Shown here piece by piece: positions 44,181 through 53,542 of a stretch of 64,000 bases of DNA. The position numbers and the translations under genes are program-made. The notes beneath the pieces were generated by a model. The model was not told the origin of the DNA, searched no databases, and saw nothing but the letters and a program-made list of their open reading frames with translations. Source of the stretch: Avena insularis. Lineage: Eukaryota > Streptophyta > Magnoliopsida > Poales > Poaceae. The stretch covers positions 664,152,802 through 664,216,801 of the forward strand of contig CM042690.1 of assembly GCA_023614405.1 (NCBI GenBank), read 5' to 3'. The first letter of the stretch is position 1. Every line of letters starts with the position of its first letter.

Positions 44181-44977
44181 TTAGGTTAGGCATGATAGTT
44201 TGAGAAGATGCTCACATAAGAAATATGAATTGAAGTAAAAGAGAGCATCAAGAAGCAAATTCAAAGCACATTTAAGTCTAACCCACTTCCTATGCATAGG
44301 AATCTTGTAAAGAAACAAGTCATGAAAGCACAAAGCAACAAGCATAGGAAAGCAAAACCAGTGCAGCTTCAAAAATTTCAACATAAAGAGGGAAAACTTA
44401 ATATTGTTGAGACACATAAAACCATGTTTCCCTCTTTCATAATAACTTTCAGTAGCATCATGAATAAAAGTAACAATATAACTATCACAAGAAACATTCT
44501 TATCATGAGCCATATGCATAAAATATTGATACTCCCCACATAAACATAGTCATTCTTATTGATTGTAGTGGGAGCAAATTCAACAAAATAGCTATCATTA
44601 TTATTCTCATCACCATAATCATCAAATATTGGAGGCATATTGTAATCATAATTAATTTTATCCTCAATAGTAGGTGGACTGAAAATATCATATTCATCAT
44701 TGTAATCATCATATATTGGAGGCATAGTATCATCAAAGTAAATTTTCTCCTCCATGCTTGGGGGACTAAAAAGATCATTTTCATAAAAACTAGCTTCCCC
44801 AAGCTTAGACTTTTCCATAGCATTAGCAATAATGGTGTTCAAAGAATTCATACTAATAACATTGCTATTGGCATGCAAATAAAGTTCCATAGGTTTTTTA
44901 ATTTTCTCTTCAAACACTTCATGTCCTAACTCAAGATAAATACTATAAAGCTCTCTAATTTTGTTGTTGTTTTCCAT
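44181..44977 (-). pseudogene. G ORF of unknown function, C-terminus shared with B
   Basis: The N-terminal frame (44977 downwards) starts MENNNKIRELYSIYLELGHE. It contains two copies of a 29-residue unit, each with FSPP, EKI or DKI, MPPI and DDY in the same order (starting LFSPPSMEEKIYF and IFSPPTIEDKINY). A frameshift near 44510 leads into the 44519-44181 frame, with CDSYIVTFIHDATESYYERG, KIPMHRKWVRLKCALN and LLLDALFYFNSYFLCEHLLK, nearly identical to element B's C-terminus. The N-terminal halves of B and G do not look related. Two hydrophobic segments suggest membrane association. No known family is recognised. Confidence 0.6.
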
Positions 44978-45083
44978 TAAGCCTAACTAGTGAAAACAAG
45001 AAACAAAAAGACAAAATTGTAGAATCTAAAGAAAATAACTTCGAGCACTCACACCGGAGGATGTGAGTATCTTTTACCTTACC

Positions 45084-45188
45084 TCCCCGGTAATGGCGCC
45101 AGAAAATAGGCGTTTGCCATGGGAGGTTCTTCTTCTTTAATCCTCCGGTGTGAATAACTTTTACCTTACCTCCCCGGCAACAGCGCCA
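45084..45188 (-). other. G duplicated primer-binding sites
   Basis: Read on the minus strand, the first site (45188-45171) is TGGCGCTGTTGCCGGGGA and lies 10 bp from the LTR. A second site (45101-45084) is TGGCGCCATTACCGGGGA. Both are embedded in the same flanks (TATTTTC before, GGTAAGGTAAAAG after), giving an 87-bp imperfect tandem repeat. Confidence 0.7.
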
Positions 45189-45198
45189 GAAAATAGCT

Positions 45199-46561
45199 TG
45201 ATGTCTACGCACTTCTATTCTTGTAGACAGTTGTTGGGCCTCCAAGTGCAGAGGTTTGTAGAACAGCAGCAAGTTTTCCCTTAAGTGGATCACCCAAGGT
45301 TTATCGAACTCAGGGAGGAAGTGGTCAAAGGTATTCTTTCTCATGCAACCCTGCAATCAAGATACAAGAAGTCTCTTGTGTCTCCAACACACCCAATACA
45401 CTTGTCAGGTGTATAGGTGCACTAGTTCGGCGAAGAGATAGTGAAATACAAGTGGTAACGGTGCTAGAAATAACTTGATGGCGTGGAAGAGACCAAAAGC
45501 AAACTGAAATAAAGATGGAACCAAGCAAACATGTAACAGATCTAATTGCAAACGGTGTATCAATGCTTAGAAACAAGGCCTAGGGATCATACTTTCACTA
45601 GTGAACACTCTCATATAAATATCTTCTCTTTATGATACTACTCTTAACTACTCTCTGGTTGGACACTCTAATCCATGGTAGGGCTATAACAGCACACCTC
45701 AAAGTAAGCCTTTCCCATCTAGATAACCCCACACTATCACCTTGAGCTCTAGATGGTTCCAACAAACACCACAATTTCATAAAAACATCCAACTCCAAAT
45801 ATAACTCATAACAAGTATTTGTAATCTCTAGCCTAAGTGCCACCATGGTGTGCACACTATCAACTTCACACACATGGGGAGAGCAGAGATCTATTAAAGG
45901 ACTTGAGTAGCAAGGTAGATCTATAGATTACAAGCTCATGATCTCAATAAGATCATGCATAGAGAGAGATGAACACATAGATACCGGTAGAACCCTTAGC
46001 CTCGAGAGAGAACTACTCCCTCCTCATCATGGGAATCAGCAATGGTGATGGAGATGGTGGTGGAGATCGATGGAGATGGCTCCGAGGGCACTTCCCTATC
46101 TCGGCAGGGTGCCAGAACAGAGACTTTCTGTCCCCCGAATCTCCCCTTCGGTGGCGGCAGCGCTGCGGAACTTTTCATGGCTGGAGGCTTGACTCTTTAG
46201 GGGTTTTGCCTCGGGAGGCTTCTTATAGGCGAAGAGGCAAGGTCGGTGGGCGGCCAGGGGGCTCTGTGGCCACATGGTGTGGACGCCCTGTGGCCCCTCT
46301 CCGTATCGTCTTCTGGCTCCGTGAGTCTTCCAGTAAAATAGGAACTTTGGCTTTTGTCCCGTCCAATTCCGAGAATATTCATTTTCTGATTTTCCTGGAA
46401 CCAAAACAGCAGAAAACAGACAACTGGCACTGTGGCTCTTGTTAATAGGTTAGTCCAAGAAATCATATGAAAAGTACTCCAAAGTGTGGACAAAACATAA
46501 GAAAGTAGATAAAAACCAAGCATGGAACATCAAAAATTATAGATACATTTGCAATGTATCA
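45199..46561 (-). repeat. G 5' LTR (right copy)
   Basis: 1363 bp, same ends as the left copy. The minus strand has a TATA-like CCTATAAGAAGCC near 46220-46230. The first 19 bases after the T can form a hairpin (GATACATT, loop, AATGTATC). Confidence 0.9.
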
Positions 46562-46566
46562 AGAGG

Positions 46567-47052
46567 CAGAGGAGTACCGGAGTGACCCAGGGGGGACCAC
46601 CAGGCAGGCACACCACCCGGTGGCATGGCCACAGCAGGGGCGCACCTGGCCATGGTGTGGGCCACCCCTAGCCCTCCACTCACTCTCTCACTTGCCACTT
46701 CTTTCTCTCTCTCTCTCGAGAAAACACCAGTTCATTGCTCAAACTCATGTTCCTGCTGTTCTTGCTCGTGATTTTTGATGTCCTTGCCCAGCCCATCTTT
46801 GCTGCTGAAATTTGGAGCATCTGTCCTTTGGTATGTGACTCCTCCGCTTGTCCAAGTAGATTTGTGTTTAGTGGATTATATCTTGAGTATTTTGCTGCTA
46901 TAGGTGACAGGTTATGTGAGCTTGTAAGCTTGTTCAATGCTTAGGGAAATTGTTTTGATGCATGTTTAGGCCTCTTACAAGTCTCTATGAGTAGTTCCTT
47001 TCATTATGTATTCACTTTGCAATCACTTGTATGATGGATGTTTAAATTTCAG
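46567..47052 (+). other. A leader of the ORF1-like gene with a candidate intron
   Basis: A GC-rich leader with a short CT run (about 46700-46717) is followed by a possible intron from GTATGT at 46831 to TTTCAG at 47052, just before the ORF1-like coding region. Env-position genes of Athila-type elements can be expressed from spliced RNA, so this intron is plausible. A 69-codon frame at 46735-46944 with a hydrophobic start has no ATG at its beginning and spans the candidate splice donor, so I do not call it a gene. Confidence 0.45.
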
Positions 47053-48170
47053 AATATCAAAGATGAACAACTACACTTTTTGGAGAAATATTCGAGAGGG
47101 ACACACCCAGGAGGGCAAGGCCTTCAAGATCAACCTCTCAATTTAGGCCATCATATAATGAAGATCTTATTACACCACGCTTTGGCAATGAACGAGATGA
47201 GGGAGATGCTCACCCATCTACCTTCCCTTGTTTTGCCTTTTTGCAAGCTGCAGGAATCCTCGATGATTTCTTACTCCTTGTTCAGAGGGTTGGTTTGACT
47301 ACTTACATGGAAGATGAGAGTGAGTAGTATGCCGTGCTCACCAAAACTTTCATTGAAAGTTTTGTTTTCACTAACACCCCTTATCGGTCAACTATTTCGT
47401 TCAAAATTTATAATATGCCTATTACCATGCCATTGGAAAGATTTTGTAGCATTATAGGCATAGGAATGACTGGGACAGTGAAGAAGATCAAAGGTCGTCC
47501 CGCTGATTTGCTCGAGCTCTACTGAAGTGTGACAAATGACGATGACTGCATAGCTCAGCGTGGGAAGATAAGGAACATTCAACTCCCAGCTATTAGATAT
47601 TTTGCTTATTATCTTGCCACTAGCATTCTTGGTAGGGAGAACACTAGTAATATTTCTAACTATCATTTAGCCTTTCTTGCTGCTGTACTTAATAATGATA
47701 CCAAGTATAATCTGGGTTCTCTCATTGCCTATCGCTTAGCTGCTGGAGGACCCATTTATGGGGGTATTATTGCCTCACGCATGGTTGCTGCCTTAGAACT
47801 TTCTGTTGATCCTAATGACATTGTGTTGACACCACAAAGACTTGATCTTACTGCTATGAAAACACATCATTTTGTTACTACTGACTCTAGTACCAAAAAT
47901 TTAGTCTACAGGATGTTGTTTACTGACAGAGACGAGAGGGAAATTCCTTTGACACAGTCCACTTTGTTTAGTATTTGCAGGATGCCATGGTCACGTTCCA
48001 AGGAGGAGGTGGACGAGCATCTCCGCTTGCTTGGTTTCCACGGGCAGCACCAGGGGATGTGCCCTCTTACGACTACTTTGCACACTACGCTGGGGCGTCC
48101 TCGAGTTAAATGTCAGACGAGGCACTTCTTCAGACACGGAGGCGCTCCATCTTGGCCAGCTTGGGATTGA
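47053..48170 (+). pseudogene. A ATHILA-ORF1-like protein (env position)
   Basis: The clear part starts after TAG at 47325-47327 with YAVLTKTFIESFVFTNTPYR, then YNMPITMPLERFCSIIGIGM. One TGA at 47523-47525 in the same frame interrupts it, and it continues to 48170 with RNIQLPAIRYFAYYLATSIL, YNLGSLIAYRLAAGGPIYGG and LSVDPNDIVLTPQRLDLTAM. The pattern fits the ATHILA ORF-1 family (PF03078-like) of plant retrotransposons. Both stops fit single C-to-T changes (CAG, CGA). Upstream codons from 47053 are frame-shifted. Function in the element is unknown. Confidence 0.7.
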
Positions 48171-50407
48171 TACCCACTTAGGCCAAAAGCCTAAGCTTGG
48201 GGGGAGGTACACCGACATCACACTCATCTACATATCATGTTCAGTCGGTACCTTGTATATCCATGTTTTGTTTTCTTTTTAGTCTTCGTTCGTGCTTTAT
48301 TTCTACTTCCCAAAACACAAAAAGACCAAAAATATTTTTGTTATTTCTCTTTTCTTCCTTCTTTACCTTTTTGCCTTGGTTTGGCTCTTTCTTTTAGCTT
48401 TGTCTTAATTATTCGAAAAACCCAAAAAGATTTCGCTTTGCTTGTTCTTTGTTTTCGTTCTTGCTTTTAAAAATCAAAAACACAAAAAATATTTTCTGTT
48501 CTTCTTTGGTTTTGTGAAGTTCGTTGCAGGGTTCAACAATCCTCAGTGGAGTTTGGTTTCATGTTATTATTCAAGCCACACAAGTTAAGGGCAATAATGA
48601 AGATTAATGACAACTTGAAGTGTGGTAAGAGGCTGGTAATGAACTCTATTTGTTTTCATTTTTGTACATATACTCATCATTGTGGGCATGCTTAGTCTGC
48701 TCATGTAATTTGTATGTTATTTATGGATGCTTAGTAGTTCTTGCTTTCTTATGATTAGCTTCAGCTTGCTAATAGTTTGTAGCATGTCATATGAATGTTT
48801 GCTTGCATTGTTCTATTCATAACTTGGTATGACACTGTGGTATCCTCCTCTGAATGTTTCACTTGAATTGACTTGGCACATGCTCACACATGCATAAGAC
48901 TGAAACAATCAGTTGAGCCTTAATGAATTATTTTGCTTCAGGATCCTTGAATCACTTTCATGCCATAATTAGTCTTGTTTTGTTGCAAGCATGATTATGA
49001 CAGTTATTGCTCTCTTGTTTGTCACTCCCTTTCTATTGCTGGCCCTCGCTTCCACTGAGTATGAGCTCTACTTGTGTTCCCAACTTCCCAAAACCAATAT
49101 TGCCAAAAGTGTCCACCATACATACCTATTAGCATCATTTTCTATTCCGTGCATATTAAGTATGCCTTGTTTTCTTCCGAATAAAATGTTCGCTTGTTAT
49201 GAGAAAGTTAGTTAGTAAAGCTCTCACGAACTTGATGGCACACTTTACTTTCTTGCACTTAATAATCTTGAACCATTGTGTCCATCTTTGTTGCATATAT
49301 GCTTGCGCTTTATAAGTTGAGGTTAGCAGAACCATGTATCATGGGGAACGCTTTCAACATTGCACTTATTATTCCGTTGATATCATGATTCTTTTTCTTA
49401 TGGATCCTGGCGGTGTGAAATAAAAGGGAACTTGTAAGATCATGGAGTTTGTATATGTGTTAGAGAAATGCCTGGGCTGCTAGCCTAAGCCATGCCTAAT
49501 CATGGTGGAAACTTGCAGCATAACCATAATGAGCATTCTATGAAGCATCCTCAATAAAAACCTATGCAAATAGCAAATAAAAAGATTACTGAGATGCTCA
49601 TTGTCTGTTGCCTTGTCATTTTGATATGGGATAGCTCCTGTGTCATGGGGCAAGGGGTACCCCGTTGGCGGTTCTCTATGATATATATGTACTTACAATG
49701 ACAAGAGCTTACTTGTGACTGAAGTTGAGTAGCATGAGGTTCGGTACTCGTAAGCAAGGGGCATGAGATTTCAACTTATAACTTGTCAAGCATATCCTCT
49801 TAGTTGGGTCACGTTAACCTTAATCATTTAAAGATGCTTATGATAGGGGCAATGAGAGCTCAAAGCTAATGAGTACCATACTTTCAGCATTTGGAAGCCT
49901 TTCAAACTTTTCAAAACCTTTCACTTCCTTGTTGACTCACCACTTATTCTATGAGCACTTTCTTGAGAGCATAGTTGTCATTCTTAGTGTAATGTGCTTG
50001 TCTCAAAATTTGATTAATTGTGTCATGACTTTGATGCTTCTATCTTTGATATCTTTACTTCTAGTATTCACTTGAACTTCAGAGGTGTCTTGGCATTTAT
50101 GTTTGTTCAACAATCAAAGGCAAGCGAGATACCACTCTATCATACCTTTTTATGAGCATTGCAATGTTGCTTATGTTTATGCTTCATGCTACTTGTTACT
50201 TTTTGAGTTGGAATCTCTTCATAGCTTACATTGACTATTAAGTAAACTTATTTGCATACTCCTTATTATGAATTGCCTAAGTACCTGATCATATGCTGAG
50301 AATATATACATCTTATGAAGCAAATGTGTTCGTGAAAGTTCTTTTATCGCACTCAGTTTTCAACTAAATTGCTTGAGGACAAGCAATAAGCTAAGCTTGG
50401 GGGGAGT
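48171..50407 (+). other. A 3' non-coding region and polypurine tract
   Basis: No gene. The region has repeated A-rich motifs (CAAAAACACAAAAA, 48300-48490) and the block shared with B and G (about 49070-49372), including a 44-bp stretch at 49322-49365 identical to B 34394-34437. It ends GCTTGGGGGGAGT, the polypurine tract before the LTR. Confidence 0.65.
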
Positions 50408-51786
50408 TGATACATCCAAAAAGTATCTACTTTCCCGAACACTTTTGCTATTGTTTCTCCTCTAAACTTGTGTGATTTGGATACAACTAACACGGATTGA
50501 CGTTGTTTTCAGCAGAATTACCTTGGTGTCTAGTTTTTGTGCAGAAAATCAACTATCAGGAAAAATCCCGGAAAATATGCCAAAAATCCTATTTCACCAG
50601 AAGATTCAGGGAGCCAGAAGACAAGACGGAGGAGGGCCACGAGGGGCCCACACCACCTGGCCGCGCGGGCCAGCCCAGGCCACGCCTGGGGGTGGTGTGG
50701 CCACCTCGGTCACCCTCTCGGCCTCCCTCTTCGCCTATAAGATGCCTCTTGACCTAAAAACCAAGGAGGGTTCGGACGTTTTTCCAGAAAGAGTTCCGCT
50801 GTGCCGTCACCACCAAAAACCGCGATTCGGAACCAGAAACTCCGTTCTGGCACCCTGTGGGATGGGGAATTGGAGGAGATCATCGCCATCATCATCACCA
50901 TCGCTTCTCCATCAACCATCCATGATTGCCCCATCCATGAGTGAGTAATCCCCCGCTGTAGGCTATAGGGATGGTAGGGATTGGATGAGATCGTTCATGT
51001 AATGGCATCTGATTGTTAGGGCATGGTGCCTAGTATCTATTATTAGTGCTTTTTGACTTTGTTGCAACTTGTTATGCTTAATGCTTGTCACTAGGGCCCG
51101 AGTGCCATGATTTTAGATCTAAACATGTTATTGATTCATGATGATAGTATTGTTTGTGATCTTACCTGCAAGTTGTATACACATATTATTGTCCGGAACC
51201 AAAGGCCCCAAAGTGACAATAATCGGGACAATCGGAGGGAATGGCTTTGATGTGAGGATCACATGTGTACACGGAGTGTTAATGCTTTGCTCCGGTGCTC
51301 TATTAAAAGGAGCACCTTAATTGCTAGTAGTTCCCTTGAGGCCCCGCTACAAATGGGCTGGCAGGACAAAAGATGTTGTGCAAGTTCTCATTGCGAGAAC
51401 GTATGACTATATATGGAACACATGCCGATGATTATTTAGTACTTGGATGCTTTACCTTATTTATCTGCAAATGCCCTAGATGCTTTATGAATTATCTTGT
51501 CCATGCAACGCCCGTCCATCCATCCCTATGCCTATCGTGCTTTAATCCTATTGTTTACTGCAATTTTTACTACTGTCGTTACTTTTACCACTGCTATTAC
51601 TTTGCTATTGCTACTACAAAACTGTTGCTACTGATAAACTGTTGTGAGCAAGATTGTTTCCAGGTGCAGCTGAATTGACAACTTAGTTGTTCAGGCTTAT
51701 AAATATTCTTTGGCTCCCCTTGTGTCGAATCAATAAATTGGGTTTCACTTCAATCGAAAATACTGCGATACACCCCCTATACTTCA
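50408..51786 (+). repeat. A 3' LTR
   Basis: Starts TGATACATCC and aligns with both parts of the 5' LTR. It retains the segment lost around element B (about 51397-51444). It ends CTATACTTCA, lacking the GTGGGTCATCA end of the 5' copy, so a few terminal bases were lost at the junction with the next segment. Confidence 0.85.
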
Positions 51787-51870
51787 GGGAATTTTACTAA
51801 AGATAGTAGGATTCAACTATATATTCTACAAGTTTGTGGAATTATATTGTTGATTCACTTGTCATGTTTT
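51787..51870 (+). other. remnant between A and D, presumed interior of C
   Basis: 84 bp ending in the GTTTT duplication of element D. It has a short open frame but no motif. It is assigned to C because the sequence right of D (60228 onward) leads into C's polypurine tract and 3' LTR. Confidence 0.4.
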
Positions 51871-53542
51871 TGATGGGTTCGTAGCATAGAACGAACAAAA
51901 CCCAGATCTAATCTAGATAAAATCCAAGATCTAATCTATTAGACATGTGCAACGAGATAGATCTGTACTAACCCTCGTAGATCCGAAAGCGTTACGAGAT
52001 TGGATCTCGTGGTTGATGTAGTCGATCACTTGCCGATCTCAAGATCGAGTAGACGATCCTTCTGGCGCCGTGTTCCGGCAGCGCTTCCACAGTCGGTCAC
52101 ACGTGCGGAGTCGAAGCAGACCTTCCTCTCCTGCTCCAAATGAGCAATGAGGTAGTAGATCTTCTCCACGGAATTCCAGCAGCACGACGGTGTGGTGGTG
52201 GTGGTGGAGTAGAGAATTCTGCAGGGCTTCGCCTAAGCCTGGGCAGAGGGAAGGAGGAGGATAGAGGCGGCGGCTAGGGATTGAAGTGGAGGGGGCCAGG
52301 GGGTGGCGCCCCCACCCCTCTATTTAAAGGAGGGAGGCGCCATGGGAGGGGGAGTCCTAGTAGGACTCCCCTCCCTCCTTGGCCGGCGGATTGGGAAGGG
52401 GGAAGGAGTCCTCCTCCCACAATTAACTGTCTTGCCCCACAAAGACTCCTTGATCCTTTCTTGGTTTTCAAGCAAACTCCAAGAAATCTTCTAGAACCTT
52501 CTAGAACATTCCGAAACCTTCTAGAATCTCCATACAAACACTCCGGAACATTTCCTAACTTAGAAAATGATCCCCAATATATGAATCTTATTCTCCGGAC
52601 AGTTCTGGATCTCCTCGTGATGTCCCGGATCCAATCCGAGACTCCGAACAACATTCAGTCTCCAACGCATATTCCATATATACTTAAAACAACTTCGAAC
52701 CTTAAGTGTGTCACCCTACGGTTCGTGAACATGTAGACATGATGGAGACACATCTCCGATCAATAACCATTAGCGGGATCTGGAGATCCATAACGGCTCC
52801 CACATACTCAGCGATGACTTTGTGATCGATAAAACCATTAACATACGAAACCAATTCCCTTTGTCACGCGATATTCTACTTATCCGAGGTTTGATCGTCG
52901 GTATCTCCATACCTAGTTCTACCTCACATCGATAAGTACTCTTTACTCGTTCCATGTTATGTCATCCCTTGTGACCTAGTCACATGCTTGCAAGCTAACT
53001 AGATGACATTCCACCGAGAGGGCCCAGAGCATATCTATCCTTCATATGGATGGAGAAATCCCAATCTTGGTCCATGCGCTTCAACACATACTTTCAGAAT
53101 ACCCAATGACACCTTTATAACCACCCATTTACGAAGCGGCGTTTGATGTCATCAAAGTACCCATTCGGTGATGCTGATTAACATAACCTCATGGTCGAAG
53201 GATTAGGTTACTATGCATTTGAAAAGCTTGTAGCAAAACGAACTTAATGACTTGATCTTATGCTATGCTTACTATGGGTGTGTGTCCATCACATCATTCT
53301 CCTAATGATATGATCTTGTTATTAACGACATCCAATGTCCATGATCAGGAAACCATGATCATCCATTAATCAACAAGCTAGTTTAACAAGAGGCTTACTA
53401 GGGACTCTTGTATGTTTACAAAACACACAAGTATTAACGTTTCCGGTTTATACAATTATAGCATGGGATGTAAACATTTATCATAAACATAAAGATATAA
53501 TAATAACCACTTTATTATTGCCTCTTGGGCATATCTCCAACA
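51871..53542 (-). repeat. D 3' LTR (left copy)
   Basis: On the minus strand it begins TGTTGGAGATATGCCC and ends GAACCCATCA. A TATA-like CCTTTAAATA lies at 52329-52320 and a heat-shock-element-like array at 52489-52526. Overlapping open frames near 52281-52736 are shadows of the GC-rich leader. The start resembles Angela-type LTRs. Confidence 0.93.
52489..52526 (-). promoter_or_regulatory. heat-shock-element-like array, D left LTR
   Basis: Alternating TTC and GAA triplets with exact 2-nt spacers: TTC 52489, GAA 52494, TTC 52499, GAA 52504, TTC 52509, then AAA 52514 (one mismatch), TTC 52519 and GAA 52524. Five perfect consecutive units exceed the three usually needed for heat-shock-factor binding. 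The array is palindromic, so it works on either strand. It lies about 160 bp upstream of the TATA-like motif of the minus-strand LTR promoter. Confidence 0.75.

Larger units (their letters stand above)
40037..46561 (-). mobile_element. element G: complete non-autonomous Gypsy-like retrotransposon, minus strand
   Basis: The LTRs are 40037-41432 and 45199-46561, flanked by AGAGG at 40032-40036 and 46562-46566. On the minus strand the order is 5' LTR, duplicated primer-binding site, a single ORF (44977-44181), a long non-coding region and the polypurine tract (GCTTGGGGATGT next to 41432). It is 6525 bp long and has no gag, protease or pol. The LTR start is shared with element B. Confidence 0.9.
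28959..51786 (+). mobile_element. element A: Athila-like Gypsy retrotransposon without RT or integrase
   Basis: LTR copies are at 28959-36936 (interrupted by B) and 50408-51786. The interior has, in order, a tRNA-Asp-type primer-binding site, a gag of about 620 codons, a protease region, no RT/RNase H/integrase, an ATHILA-ORF1-like gene with a candidate upstream intron, a long non-coding region and a polypurine tract. Only about 0.8 kb of A sequence separates the protease from the ORF1-like region, so pol is truly absent rather than hidden by the insertion of G. A must depend on another element's enzymes. The 3' LTR lacks the last bases seen in the 5' copy (GTGGGTCATCA), and no duplication is visible, so the right junction has suffered a deletion. 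Confidence 0.82.

Noticed and set aside
46735..46944. 69-codon frame with a hydrophobic signal-peptide-like start
   Set aside because: It lacks an ATG start, spans a likely splice donor and lies in the element leader.
52274..52736. ORFs of 126-151 codons on both strands in D's LTR
   Set aside because: They translate the LTR leader and the heat-shock-like array; the equivalent in the other LTR is shorter and shifted, so there is no coding constraint.
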